64,000 bases of DNA from Paenisporosarcina sp. HGH0030. GTDB taxonomy: Bacteria; Bacillota; Bacilli; Bacillales_A; Planococcaceae. Positions 1-8,209 of this stretch are shown here, piece after piece. The position numbers and the translations under genes are program-made. The stretch is from positions 1 through 64,000 of the forward strand of contig NZ_KE150422.1 of NCBI RefSeq assembly GCF_000411295.1. Direction: 5' to 3'. The stretch's first letter is position 1, and each line of letters starts with the position of its first letter. Under the pieces are notes generated by a model. The model was not told where the DNA came from. It saw only the letters and a list, made by a program, of their open reading frames with translations, and did no database searches.

Positions 1-180
1 TTGGTATTAGCCCCGGTTTCCCGGAGTTATCCCAATCTACAAGGTAGGTTGCCCACGTGTTACTCACCCGTCCGCCGCTAAAATCAGAAGAAGCAAGCTT
101 CTTCATCATTCCGCTCGACTTGCATGTATTAGGCACGCCGCCAGCGTTCGTCCTGAGCCAGGATCAAACTCTCCATAATA
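1..180 (-). rRNA. rrs: 16S rRNA, 5' part only
   Basis: The reverse complement carries the universal 16S 5' landmarks: the bacterial 27F site (AGAGTTTGATCCTGGCTCAG) near 155-175, then the conserved AACGCTGGCGGCGTGCCTAA stretch, a V1 hairpin with GAAGAAGCTTGCTTCTTC, and GGCGGACGGGTGAGTAACAC. The gene runs off the left edge, so only about 180 of roughly 1550 nt are present. The V1 type fits Planococcaceae; this is recognition by eye, not an alignment. The exact mature 5' end is approximate. Confidence 0.97.
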
Positions 181-366
181 GGTGAGTCGATTAGCTCGAC
201 TTTGTTGCTGGCGTCAAATTAATGACGTTCTTTATTGCTCCGGTCGCAAGCGACCATCGCAGAAATTCATTCTCGCGCTAAGCGCTCGTAATGAATTTTG
301 TTGACGTTTTGCTGTTCAGTTTTCAAGGTTCATTTCGTTGGTCACTCTCGCGACAGCAACTTTTAT
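181..366 (-). other. rRNA operon leader with boxA-like antitermination region
   Basis: This is the transcribed leader between the rrn promoter and the 16S 5' end. It contains ACCTTGAAAACTGAAC (complement of 314-329), the sequence usually found before rRNA processing and antitermination signals in Bacilli. It also holds several short inverted repeats, for example GAGCGCTTAGCGCGAG, likely part of the processing stem. No protein gene is credible in 181-541. Confidence 0.6.
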
Positions 367-395
367 ATCTTAGCAAATCCAGATTGTCATGTCAA
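367..395 (-). promoter_or_regulatory. rRNA operon sigma-A promoter
   Basis: On the minus strand TTGACA (390-395) is separated by exactly 17 nt from TAAGAT (367-372). The consensus -35 box and the position about 190 nt upstream of 16S fit a strong rrn P promoter. An A/T-rich tract upstream could act as an UP element. Confidence 0.8.
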
Positions 396-531
396 CAAAA
401 AGTTTTGCTTTTTCTTTTTTTGTTTGCCGCTTGTTTTGGCGACTTTATTAATATACCTTCATTCGAAATCAAAGTCAATAACTATTTTGAAATATTTTTC
501 TTCGCTTCCGAAGGACAAGTATTAATATACA

Positions 532-562
532 ACCTCTTGATTTATAAATCAAGAGGTTTTTT
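532..562. terminator. 24-bp perfect palindrome with T-run at the end of the EamA gene
   Basis: CCTCTTGATTTA is followed directly by its exact complement at 533-556. The TAA stop of the EamA gene lies in the loop, so the stem includes the last codons. The T-run is on the plus side (557-562), where no gene needs terminating; on the minus side the tail is only T-rich. It may be bidirectional. Confidence 0.6.
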
Positions 563-1450
563 ACTAAAAAGTTTAAATATCTTCTTAAAGTCCACTACAA
601 ACAGCACTATACCTGCAATAACGATGATTCCTCCGATGATCTGAGTCGTGATTAAATATTCATCAAAGATATAAAATGCTAAAATTGCTGCACCCACAGG
701 CTCAAATAAAATTGCGATTGATATAACATTTGTTGAAACATATTTTAAAGACCAATTAAATAATGTATGTCCCAGTAGATTCGGTACGATTGCTAATAAG
801 ATAAACCATAACCAATCATCAGCTGGATAAGGTCCAAATGATTCTCCTTTAATTAATACATAGAAAAATAGCGTAATCGTACTAATTCCATACACCACAA
901 ATGTATATGTAACGAGAGACAGTCTTTGACGTACATCCTGGCCGAATAAAAGATAGGCAGTAACAAGTGCACAAGCGATGAGCGCCAATACATCTCCATA
1001 TAATGCACTCCCACTGATTCGGAAGTCTCCCCAGCTTATTAAAATCGAGCCTCCTAATGCAATGACTCCAGATACGATGGTTTTTAATGATAAGCGTTCT
1101 TTAAAAAAGAAGTATGTACCCGCGAAAGCAAAAATAGGTTGTAACGTCACTAGAACCGTTGAGCTGGCCACCGATGTGTAATTTAGTGATTCAAACCATA
1201 AGATAAAGTGAAATGCCAAAAAGATTCCGGCAACTAACGAAAATGTCCAATCTCTCTTTGTTAATTGTTTAATTTCTGACGTGTATTTCCAAAAGAAAAT
1301 GGGTGCCATGATCAATACTGAAAATAACATACGATAAAATGCTATGACCCCTGCATCCGCATTTGCAAGTTTAACAAATATTGCCGACAAGGCAACTGCG
1401 AGAACGCCAACAGCAATTGGAATTAAAGGGTGAATTGTTGGTTTTTCCAT
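542..1450 (-). CDS. DMT superfamily transporter (EamA family)
   Basis: This is a multispanning membrane protein of about 302 residues with the two EamA repeats of drug/metabolite exporters, roughly residues 5-135 and 150-290, giving about ten hydrophobic segments. The first repeat contains the FVKLANADAGVIAFYR-type TM1-TM2 region typical of RhaT/EamA carriers. The frame is open 11 codons further upstream, but ATG at 1450 is preferred because AGAGAGAAG precedes it. Substrate cannot be told from sequence. It is transcribed alone, divergent from the mgtC-like gene. The stop codon sits inside a perfect palindrome (532-562). Confidence 0.9.
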   Translation of the reverse strand: MEKPTIHPLIPIAVGVLAVALSAIFVKLANADAGVIAFYRMLFSVLIMAPIFFWKYTSEIKQLTKRDWTFSLVAGIFLAFHFILWFESLNYTSVASSTVLVTLQPIFAFAGTYFFFKERLSLKTIVSGVIALGGSILISWGDFRISGSALYGDVLALIACALVTAYLLFGQDVRQRLSLVTYTFVVYGISTITLFFYVLIKGESFGPYPADDWLWFILLAIVPNLLGHTLFNWSLKYVSTNVISIAILFEPVGAAILAFYIFDEYLITTQIIGGIIVIAGIVLFVVDFKKIFKLFSKKPLDL

Positions 1451-1592
1451 TAAGTTCACTTCTCTCTGTACCCTTTGAAACAATTGATAATACTATTCGA
1501 TTAAAGGTACTATATAGATAATCCTTCATATTGTTTCATGTCTTATCCAGCATTGCAAGTTCGTTTTTATCTTATTAAATAGGAGGATGCTT

Positions 1593-2318
1593 ATGGGCTC
1601 AATAATTGTTGACGGATTTATACATACTGAAATATTGATGAAATTAGGATTAGCCGCATTATTAAGTTTAATTATTGGTCTTGAGAGGGAACTTAAAAAG
1701 AAACCAGTTGGTTTGAAGACAAGTTTGGTTATTGCCACTTTCAGCTGTCTTCTTACATACATCTCTATTGAGTCAGCTTATATGGCAGATGCTAGAGACG
1801 GTGTGAATATAACCATGGACCCTTTAAGGCTGGCAGCCCAAATCGTTAGTGGAATTGGTTTTCTAGGAGCGGGTGTAATACTACGAAAAGGTAACGACAG
1901 TATTACCGGATTAACAACAGCTGCAATGATTTGGGGTGCTGGTGCTATCGGTATTGCTGTCGGAGCAGGTTTTTATGTAGAGGCGACGAGTTGTGTACTG
2001 ATTGTTTTGGTTGGGATTGAGGTTCTTCCTCCACTTCTTTCTAAAATTGGTCCTAAGCGTCTTCGAATGAAGGAAGTATATATGAAGGTTCTCCTTTCTG
2101 AATCGGGTTCGATCGAACATTTGGTTTCTTTTCTTAAATCAGAAGAGATGGTCATTGAAAGTCTTCGTATCAAAGATATCCCACTTTCCGATCAACGACT
2201 GAAGCATGAAATTGAATTACGTTTTTCCACTTTACCAAAGCATAATTCGTTAACTATTTATGACAGTGTCCATTCTCTTTCATACATTGATCGAGTCGAA
2301 CTAGAAATTTTATCCTAA
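1593..2318 (+). CDS. MgtC/SapB family membrane protein
   Basis: The 241-residue protein has an N-terminal membrane half with the family signatures GLERELKKKPVGLKT and GIGFLGAGVILRKG, and a soluble C-terminal half of about 85 residues in the position of the ACT-like domain of MgtC relatives. MgtC proteins are linked to growth under low Mg2+ and to regulation of membrane ATPases; the role here is unknown. AGGAGG at 1581-1586 gives proper 6-nt spacing to ATG 1593, whereas ATG 1587 is too close. It forms a two-gene unit with the CDF transporter 12 nt downstream, which suggests divalent-cation homeostasis. No M-box-like leader fits in the short upstream gap. Confidence 0.88.
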   Translation: MGSIIVDGFIHTEILMKLGLAALLSLIIGLERELKKKPVGLKTSLVIATFSCLLTYISIESAYMADARDGVNITMDPLRLAAQIVSGIGFLGAGVILRKGNDSITGLTTAAMIWGAGAIGIAVGAGFYVEATSCVLIVLVGIEVLPPLLSKIGPKRLRMKEVYMKVLLSESGSIEHLVSFLKSEEMVIESLRIKDIPLSDQRLKHEIELRFSTLPKHNSLTIYDSVHSLSYIDRVELEILS

Positions 2319-2330
2319 TAGGAGGATTAT

Positions 2331-3320
2331 ATGAAAGAATTTTTCGGATTACTTAAAGAAGGAAATAAACCTTCATTGTTAGCGGCTATCGTCAATTCAG
2401 TAATCGCAATACTAAAAGGTGTAGCATTCTTCTTCACAGGAAATGTAGCTATGTTTGCAGAAATGATGCACTCTATTGGGGATGCTGCAAACCAATTCTT
2501 TGTTTTCATCGGTTCAGCTCTTTCCAAGAAAGCTCCTACATCTCGTTTTCCAAATGGTTTCGGAAGAGTCGTCAATTTAGTTTGTCTAGGAGCAGTTCTA
2601 ATTGTTGGGATATTGTCTTATGAGACTGTTATAGAAGGATGGCATCATATACAACATCCAGCTAAATCAGGTGGTTTATTCATTACTCTCGGTGTATTAG
2701 CTATTGCAATCATATTAGAAACTTTCGTACTTTATAAAGCGGCAAAAGAAGTACTACACGAAGCTGGTGTGCCTAAGGCAACAGGATTGGCACCTTTAAC
2801 ACTCGCTTTTAGTCATTTAAATCGAGCGAAACCCGCAACAAAATTAGTCTTTATGGAAGATTTAGTGGCAACAAGCGGAGGAGTTCTGGCATTTATCGCA
2901 GTGTTAATCGCTCATTTCACAGGCTTTTTACAAGCAGAAGGTATCGCTTCCATCATGATTGGTTTAATGATGTTCTACGTTGTTGGTCGCGTTTTCCTGG
3001 AAAATGCACGTGGAGCAATCGGGGAAACGGACGAACAAATGTTGAACCATATTGCGCATCTCGTATTTGAACATAAAGACGTTAAAGATATTCAAAAGCT
3101 TGCAGTAATTAAAGAAGGCGAGTTTTTACATGTTGAACTAGTTGCTGAAGTGGACCCTTCAATCTCTTTTGCAGAGGCTGATGACATTCGAGATCATCTT
3201 GTAGATTTAATTCTTCATCAACAAGGTGTTCAAGATGTAACTATTTCATTCGATGAAGACGATGGGGTCACTCACTGGAAGCATGTCAGTAATCGACCGG
3301 AAATTTTACCTCCACAATGA
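2331..3320 (+). CDS. Cation diffusion facilitator (CDF) family transporter
   Basis: The 329-residue protein has the CDF arrangement: TM1-TM2 with the metal-site pattern HSIGDAAN in TM2, further membrane helices, and a C-terminal cytoplasmic domain (about residues 225-315) of the dimerising ferredoxin-like type. CDF proteins exchange Zn2+, Mn2+, Co2+ or Fe2+ for protons; the metal here is not determined. A canonical AGGAGG lies 6 nt before ATG. Co-transcription with the mgtC-like gene is likely from the 12-nt gap, and a strong terminator follows the stop. Confidence 0.9.
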   Translation: MKEFFGLLKEGNKPSLLAAIVNSVIAILKGVAFFFTGNVAMFAEMMHSIGDAANQFFVFIGSALSKKAPTSRFPNGFGRVVNLVCLGAVLIVGILSYETVIEGWHHIQHPAKSGGLFITLGVLAIAIILETFVLYKAAKEVLHEAGVPKATGLAPLTLAFSHLNRAKPATKLVFMEDLVATSGGVLAFIAVLIAHFTGFLQAEGIASIMIGLMMFYVVGRVFLENARGAIGETDEQMLNHIAHLVFEHKDVKDIQKLAVIKEGEFLHVELVAEVDPSISFAEADDIRDHLVDLILHQQGVQDVTISFDEDDGVTHWKHVSNRPEILPPQ

Positions 3321-3331
3321 TTTATATGAAG

Positions 3332-3368
3332 AAAGCCCCGTTCAATGTTGCTCATTGAACGGGGCTTT
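3332..3368. terminator. Bidirectional intrinsic terminator between CDF gene and yugN
   Basis: AAAGCCCCGTTCAATG pairs perfectly with CATTGAACGGGGCTTT around a 5-nt loop. The flanks are A-rich/T-rich so it can serve both convergent genes. Confidence 0.9.
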
Positions 3369-3369
3369 C

Positions 3370-3777
3370 CTATTGTAAACGACTATCTAGAGTTTTTAGT
3401 AATTCCACGCCCTGAACGACAAGTTTATTGCTGATCGGTGCATCTTTATTGGTCGGTTTTTGGAATTGATTCATTACTCCTCCGCCAACTCCAAAAAGGG
3501 CATCTTTTTCGTCATCAATGCCATACTGATAACAATGTCTTAATAAGAAAGGAACTCCACATTCCAATTTGGCCGATGCCTGTTCAAAATCTCCACTTTT
3601 CACAGTTACCGGAATTCGTAAGACATCGTAATATGGTGTCTTTTGAAAAACATAATCAAAATAGGCATGGTCGTAATCCCAACCTCCACCTACCGTAAAT
3701 CCATGACTTGTTAAAAACTCTTCTAGGTGACCTTTTTCAAAACGTCTTCCTTCTATTGAAGAATTAAGTTCTATCAA
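3370..3777 (-). CDS. yugN: YugN-like family protein
   Basis: The 135-residue soluble protein matches the YugN-like family (B. subtilis YugN is similar in length) through its GGGWDYDHAYFDY and KLVVQGVELL stretches. The function is unknown. Translation starts at TTG with GGGAGG eight nt upstream. That Shine-Dalgarno lies in the 3' arm of a terminator-like hairpin (3778-3816) downstream of yugJ, so its translation region is embedded in the upstream gene's terminator. Its neighbour yugJ matches the B. subtilis yug locus. Confidence 0.85.
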   Translation of the reverse strand: MIELNSSIEGRRFEKGHLEEFLTSHGFTVGGGWDYDHAYFDYVFQKTPYYDVLRIPVTVKSGDFEQASAKLECGVPFLLRHCYQYGIDDEKDALFGVGGGVMNQFQKPTNKDAPISNKLVVQGVELLKTLDSRLQ

Positions 3778-3816
3778 ATAAAAAACCTCCCGTCTTCTAT
3801 TAGAATGGACAGGAGG
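3778..3816 (-). terminator. yugJ terminator overlapping the yugN ribosome binding site
   Basis: On the minus strand CCTCCTGTC (3808-3816) pairs with GACGGGAGG (3786-3794) across a 13-nt loop, followed by six T. GGGAGG in the 3' arm is also the Shine-Dalgarno of yugN, eight nt before its TTG start. Confidence 0.7.
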
Positions 3817-3879
3817 AGTATGGTTTTATTCGTAACTGGAAAAGAAAACATCAATCACGAGTGCAGTTTACTTCATTTA

Positions 3880-5043
3880 TTAAAGTGAAGCTTTTAAAAT
3901 GGCGCGTACATCGCCTGCTTCTAATGGTACGAAGTTTCCGAATGGACCGTAAACCATAGCTTTTTCAACCATAGATTCAATTTTAGAATCGTCGATGTTA
4001 TAGTCGGCAAGTGTCTCGGGTGCTCCTAGTGAAGTCCAAAAAGCACGCAAGTTATCGATTCCTTCATTTGCTATTTCATCAACCGTCTTGCCTTCAGGCT
4101 CTACGCCAAATACATAAACCGCCAATCTGGCAAAACGTTCTGGATCAACTTTGATATTATGACGCATCCAATGTGGGAATAGAATTGCTAGTCCACCTGC
4201 ATGGGGAATATCATAAATTGCTGATACTGCATGCTCAATATTGTGAGTTGCCCAGTCTCCTTGGTACCCCATTTGCAACATGCCGTTTAAAGCAATTGTT
4301 CCGGAGAAAAGAATGGTTTCACGATGTTCATACGAGTGTAAATTGTTCAGTAGTTTTGGTGCAGTTTCCATAATGGCACGCAATACGCCTTCACACATTT
4401 CATCTTGAACCGGTGTACTCGTAGCGTTATTGAAATATTGCTCAAAAATATGAGACATCATATCCACAATTCCATAAACAGTTTGATCTTGCGGAACTGA
4501 GAAAGTGTATGTAGGATCTAATATAGAGAATTTAGGGTATACCAATGGGCTACCCCATCCGTATTTTTCCTGTGTCTCTTCATTAGTAATAACCGATCCC
4601 GCATTCATTTCAGAACCAGTTGCAGCCAATGTCAATACTGTACCAAAAGGCAATGCCGTTTCAGGTACTGCTTTACGACTGACAAAGTCCCAAGCATCCC
4701 CATCATATTTTGCACCAGCAGCAATTAGCTTCGTACAATCAATGACAGAGCCGCCCCCTACCGCAAGTAAAACGTCGATATTTTCGTTCTTACAAATTTC
4801 TACGCCTCTTCGGACGCTTGAGATTCGTGGATTCGGGTCCACTCCACTCAATTCAAATACTTCCAAATCCGCCGCTTTTAAAGTGGTCATTACTTCTTCA
4901 TAGAGACCATTTTTCTTAATACTTCCGCCACCATAAACGAGCAGTACTTTTTTGCCGTATGTAGGTAATTCTTGTTTGATCTGTTCAAGTTGGCCTTTAC
5001 CAAAAATCAATTTAACAGGGTTATAAAATGAAAATGCATTCAT
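3880..5043 (-). CDS. yugJ: Iron-containing alcohol dehydrogenase, YugJ type
   Basis: The 387-residue protein belongs to the Fe-dependent (class III) alcohol dehydrogenases, close to NADH-dependent butanol dehydrogenases. The NAD-binding [10 protein letters not shown] motif lies near residue 95. Metal ligands are expected in [11 protein letters not shown] and in the [18 protein letters not shown] region, followed by FPHWMRH, all present. It should reduce aldehydes to alcohols with NAD(P)H in the cytoplasm. ATG 5043 is preferred over the GTG three codons upstream because GAGGAG touches that GTG. It is followed by yugN, as in the B. subtilis yug locus. Confidence 0.92.
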   Translation of the reverse strand: MNAFSFYNPVKLIFGKGQLEQIKQELPTYGKKVLLVYGGGSIKKNGLYEEVMTTLKAADLEVFELSGVDPNPRISSVRRGVEICKNENIDVLLAVGGGSVIDCTKLIAAGAKYDGDAWDFVSRKAVPETALPFGTVLTLAATGSEMNAGSVITNEETQEKYGWGSPLVYPKFSILDPTYTFSVPQDQTVYGIVDMMSHIFEQYFNNATSTPVQDEMCEGVLRAIMETAPKLLNNLHSYEHRETILFSGTIALNGMLQMGYQGDWATHNIEHAVSAIYDIPHAGGLAILFPHWMRHNIKVDPERFARLAVYVFGVEPEGKTVDEIANEGIDNLRAFWTSLGAPETLADYNIDDSKIESMVEKAMVYGPFGNFVPLEAGDVRAILKASL

Positions 5044-5116
5044 TTTTATCACGCTCCTCTATTGAGTATTATGTACATAATCGCCCGTGAAATCAAAGGA
5101 AAAAGTCTAAAATAAA

Positions 5117-5153
5117 TAAAAAAACGCCTTGTCCCTAAAGAGACAAGACGCGT
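5117..5153 (-). terminator. Glutamate dehydrogenase gene terminator
   Basis: The hairpin CGTCTTGTC/GACAAGGCG (minus strand) is followed by seven T, just after the dehydrogenase stop codon. Confidence 0.85.
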
Positions 5154-5159
5154 TTATTT

Positions 5160-6404
5160 TTATACCCAGCCACGGAAGCGAGAAGCTTCTGCAGTTTTAC
5201 GAACACCAACCATATATGCTGCTAATCGCATATTGATGTTGCGTGTTGTTGAAACAGTGTAAACATTTTCAAATGCGTCCACCATTTTTTTATAAAGTTT
5301 TTCGTTTACTTCTTCTTCTGTCCAGTAATAACCTTGATTATTTTGAACCCATTCAAAATAAGATACTGTAACACCACCTGCGCTAGCAAGTACGTCAGGA
5401 ACAAGTAAAATGCCTCGATCAGTTAGTATTTTTGTAGCTTCAGTAGTAGTCGGGCCATTTGCAGCTTCTACTACGATGCTCGCACGAATGTTGTGTGCAT
5501 TTTCAGAAGTAATTTGATTTTCAATTGCTGCCGGTACTAAAATATCGCAATCTAATTCAAGTAATTCTTTATTAGAGATTGTATTTTCGAACAATGTTGT
5601 TACCGTTCCAAAACTATCACGGCGATCCAGTAAATAATCAATATCTAAACCATTCGGATCATGTAAAGCTCCGTATGCATCTGAGATTCCGATTACTTTA
5701 GCTCCTGCATCACTCATAAACTTAGCTAAGAAACTACCAGCATTACCGAAACCTTGAATGACCACACGTGCCCCATTCATATCGATGCCGCGTTTTTTTG
5801 CAGCTTCTTCCACACAGATTGTTACACCTTGGGCAGTAGCGCGTTCACGTCCTTGAGAACCTCCAAGAACAATTGGTTTACCAGTAATGAAACCTGGTGA
5901 GTTAAATTCATCAATACGGCTATATTCATCCATCATCCAAGCCATAATTTGTGAATTTGTAAATACATCTGGAGCTGGAATATCTTTAGTTGGTCCCACA
6001 AATTGACTAATCGCGCGAACATAGCCACGACTAAGTTTTTCAATTTCGTTCATTGACATTTTTCGAGGGTCGCAAATAATTCCGCCCTTACCACCACCAT
6101 AAGGTAAATCAACGATTCCGCATTTCAATGTCATCCACATTGATAATGCTTTCACTTCATCTTCAGAAACCTCCGGGTGGAAACGTACGCCACCTTTAGT
6201 AGGTCCTACAGCGTCGTTATGTTGAGCACGATAACCCGTGAATACTTTTACTTTACCATCATCCATTTTAATTGGAATACGCACTTCAAGCATACGCAAT
6301 GGTTCTTTTAAAAGTTCAAACATTCCTTCATCATATCCAAGTTTGTTAAGAGCGTCCTGAATAACATCTTGTGTTGATGTGAACAGGTTTAGATTTTCAG
6401 CCAT
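5160..6404 (-). CDS. rocG: NAD-specific glutamate dehydrogenase (RocG/GudB type)
   Basis: The 414-residue enzyme interconverts glutamate and 2-oxoglutarate plus ammonium. GYRAQHNDAVGPTKGGVRFH contains substrate-binding Lys70; Lys94 and catalytic Lys106 of PYGGGKGG are present; a Rossmann motif GFGNAG lies near residue 220. The length equals that of the active Bacillus enzymes, and I see no GudB-like duplication near the active site. Downstream of rocD and near rocA, it would complete ornithine and proline breakdown to 2-oxoglutarate. RocG and GudB paralogues cannot be separated by eye; the symbol rests on context. A palindrome overlaps its likely promoter. Confidence 0.93.
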   Translation of the reverse strand: MAENLNLFTSTQDVIQDALNKLGYDEGMFELLKEPLRMLEVRIPIKMDDGKVKVFTGYRAQHNDAVGPTKGGVRFHPEVSEDEVKALSMWMTLKCGIVDLPYGGGKGGIICDPRKMSMNEIEKLSRGYVRAISQFVGPTKDIPAPDVFTNSQIMAWMMDEYSRIDEFNSPGFITGKPIVLGGSQGRERATAQGVTICVEEAAKKRGIDMNGARVVIQGFGNAGSFLAKFMSDAGAKVIGISDAYGALHDPNGLDIDYLLDRRDSFGTVTTLFENTISNKELLELDCDILVPAAIENQITSENAHNIRASIVVEAANGPTTTEATKILTDRGILLVPDVLASAGGVTVSYFEWVQNNQGYYWTEEEVNEKLYKKMVDAFENVYTVSTTRNINMRLAAYMVGVRKTAEASRFRGWV

Positions 6405-6429
6405 TTTTTAGTTTCGCCTCTTTATTCAT

Positions 6430-6476
6430 AATGATTACGTCGCAATCATTGTAACATAATTATTTTTATTTTTTAA
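6430..6476 (-). promoter_or_regulatory. Candidate promoter and operator-like palindrome of the dehydrogenase gene
   Basis: On the minus strand TTAAAA (6471-6476), 17 nt, TACAAT (6448-6453) forms a plausible sigma-A promoter. AATGATT-7 nt-AATCATT (6430-6450) overlaps the -10 edge and the expected start site, a classic operator position. The regulator is unknown. It lies in the 81-nt gap after rocD. Confidence 0.45.
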
Positions 6477-6485
6477 CACTAAATA

Positions 6486-7679
6486 TTATTTATTGAATAC
6501 TTTTTGAATTTTTTCGATTGCCCAGTCCAATTCTTCTTTTGTAATAACCAATGGAGGAGCAAAACGAATGACCGTATCATGCGTTTCTTTACATAAAAGT
6601 CCAAGCTCTTTCAATTCCTCACAATAAGGACGAGCTTCTGTATTTAGTTCCATTCCGATAAATAATCCGCGACCACGTACTTCTTTAATAGAAGAATGTT
6701 CGATTTTTGACAGTGCATCTTTGAAATAGTTTCCTAGTTCTTCAGAGCGTTCTGCTAACTTCTCTTCTGTCAATACGTTCAAAGAAGCAATCGATACTGC
6801 ACAAGCCATTGGGTTCCCACCAAAAGTTGAACCATGAGATCCAGGGTTAAATACTTCAAGAATTTCTTTGTTGGCTACTACGCAAGAGATTGGGAATACT
6901 CCTCCTCCAAGTGCTTTACCCAAAATGTACATATCTGGATCAACATCTTCCCATTCACATGCGAACATTTTACCAGTACGGCATAGTCCTGCTTGAATTT
7001 CATCTGCAATAAATAGGACGTTGTTTTCGCGACAAAGTTCACGAGCAGCTTTCATGAATCCGGCTGGAGGAATGACAATGCCTGCTTCCCCTTGAATTGG
7101 TTCAATCAAGAATGCCGCTGTATTCGGCGTGATTGCTGATTTTAACGATTCAATGTCTCCGTAAGGAATCAAATTGATACCTGGAAGCATTGGTCCGAAG
7201 CCACGTTTGTAATCAGGATCTGAAGATAAAGAAACTGCCGCCATCGTACGTCCGTGGAAGTTTCCGTTACAAGCAATGACTTCTGCTTGGTTTTCAGCAA
7301 TACCTTTTACATCATAAGCCCATCGACGAGCTGCCTTAATAGCTGTTTCAACAGCTTCAGCCCCTGTATTCATAGGAAGTGCCATATCTTTTCCAGATAA
7401 CTCACAAATCATTTCATACCAAGGTCCTAACTGATCGTTATGGAATGCACGTGACGTCAAAGTTACACGGTCAGCTTGATCTTTAAGCGCTTGGATAATT
7501 TTCGGGTGACGATGCCCTTGGTTTACTGCCGAATAAGCAGATAACATATCCATGTATTTGTTACCTTCTGGATCCTTAACCCATACACCTTGTGCTTCAG
7601 AAATAACAATCGGAAGTGGATGATAGTTTGGCGCACCAAATTTTTCTGTTTGCGCAATAACGTTTTGTGAAACTGTCAT
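6486..7679 (-). CDS. rocD: Ornithine aminotransferase
   Basis: The 397-residue class III PLP aminotransferase converts ornithine and 2-oxoglutarate into glutamate semialdehyde and glutamate. The PLP lysine is Lys255 in [10 protein letters not shown], preceded by the IADEIQAG cofactor aspartate motif, and [17 protein letters not shown] matches the ornithine aminotransferase N-terminal region. Length agrees with Bacillus RocD (about 400). ATG 7679 follows GAGGAGG with good spacing; six upstream codons are not needed. It lies between rocA and the dehydrogenase, so the three minus-strand genes form one catabolic route, but about 530 bp of repeats separate it from rocA. Confidence 0.95.
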   Translation of the reverse strand: MTVSQNVIAQTEKFGAPNYHPLPIVISEAQGVWVKDPEGNKYMDMLSAYSAVNQGHRHPKIIQALKDQADRVTLTSRAFHNDQLGPWYEMICELSGKDMALPMNTGAEAVETAIKAARRWAYDVKGIAENQAEVIACNGNFHGRTMAAVSLSSDPDYKRGFGPMLPGINLIPYGDIESLKSAITPNTAAFLIEPIQGEAGIVIPPAGFMKAARELCRENNVLFIADEIQAGLCRTGKMFACEWEDVDPDMYILGKALGGGVFPISCVVANKEILEVFNPGSHGSTFGGNPMACAVSIASLNVLTEEKLAERSEELGNYFKDALSKIEHSSIKEVRGRGLFIGMELNTEARPYCEELKELGLLCKETHDTVIRFAPPLVITKEELDWAIEKIQKVFNK

Positions 7680-7758
7680 AATGTTTCGCCTCCTCAATTT
7701 TCAAAAAAAAGCAGACGCATCTTCTGATGTGCCTGCCTATATTTAATGTCGCTTTTCT

Positions 7759-7972
7759 TAATGTCTAGCTTCGAAGCCCAGCTCGTACCTAAACTTAGGC
7801 CTACAGGATGTAGGTCATGAAGGCGTTGCCGCAAAATAACTTTTTCCTGCATTTTGCGACGAGTAATCGCAGGAGCAGGACGCGGCATTCTTAGCCTTCC
7901 TTCCGAAACTTATTCGAAAGCAAGCTTTCGATTCGAGCCTTCTCGAGCTACTTTAGGGTTTCCCGCTAGCCG
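7759..7972 (-). repeat. Intergenic repeat, copy 1 of 3 (with inner insertion)
   Basis: This copy opens with TAATGTCTAGCTTCGAAGCC and contains a CGAAAGC-A-GCTTTCG hairpin near 7918-7933. It is longer than the other copies because of an inner segment (about 7800-7890) with the core TTTGCGACGAGTAA, which recurs at 36427. No credible gene lies in 7680-8209. Confidence 0.7.
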
Positions 7973-8091
7973 TAATGTCTAGTTCCGCAGGGCAGGCTGC
8001 GCCTAAGCTTCAAGCCCTCATTCGGAAACAGGTTTCCGATTCGGTCTTTCCAGCGCCGGCGTCAGCCATTCTACGAGCTTCCCGCTAGGCT
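7973..8091 (-). repeat. Intergenic repeat, copy 2 of 3
   Basis: It begins TAATGTCTAG and has the hairpin TCGGAAACAGGTTTCCGA at the place where the other copies have CGAAAGCAAGCTTTCG, so stem pairing is kept while sequence differs. It ends with CCAGCGCCGGCGTC and CTTCCCGCTAGGC. Confidence 0.7.
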
Positions 8092-8206
8092 TAATGTCTA
8101 GCTTCGAAGCCCAGCTCGCACCTAAGCTTCAGACTCTCAAGCGAAAGCAAGCTTTCGATTCGAGCCTTCCAGCGCCGGTGTCGAGCTAGCATGGGCTTCT
8201 ACGCTT
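8092..8206 (-). repeat. Intergenic repeat, copy 3 of 3
   Basis: It begins TAATGTCTAGCTTCGAAGCC like copy 1, has CGAAAGCAAGCTTTCG, and ends CCAGCGCCGGTGTCGAGC directly before the rocA stop codon. This TGTCTAG...CAGCGCC type resembles interspersed intergenic elements common in Bacillaceae. Confidence 0.7.
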
Positions 8207-8209
8207 TTC

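Noticed and set aside
291-644. Plus-strand open frame of 117 codons
   Set aside because: It lies in the rrn promoter and leader, has no ribosome site and runs through a terminator.
4505-4903. Plus-strand open frame of 132 codons
   Set aside because: Antisense to yugJ, with no ribosome site or recognisable domain.
5160-6404. Cryptic GudB-type dehydrogenase with an inactivating duplication
   Set aside because: The active-site region shows no tandem 9-bp duplication and all key lysines are present.
7694-7888. Minus-strand open frame of 64 codons upstream of rocD
   Set aside because: It is composed of intergenic repeat sequence and has no ribosome site.
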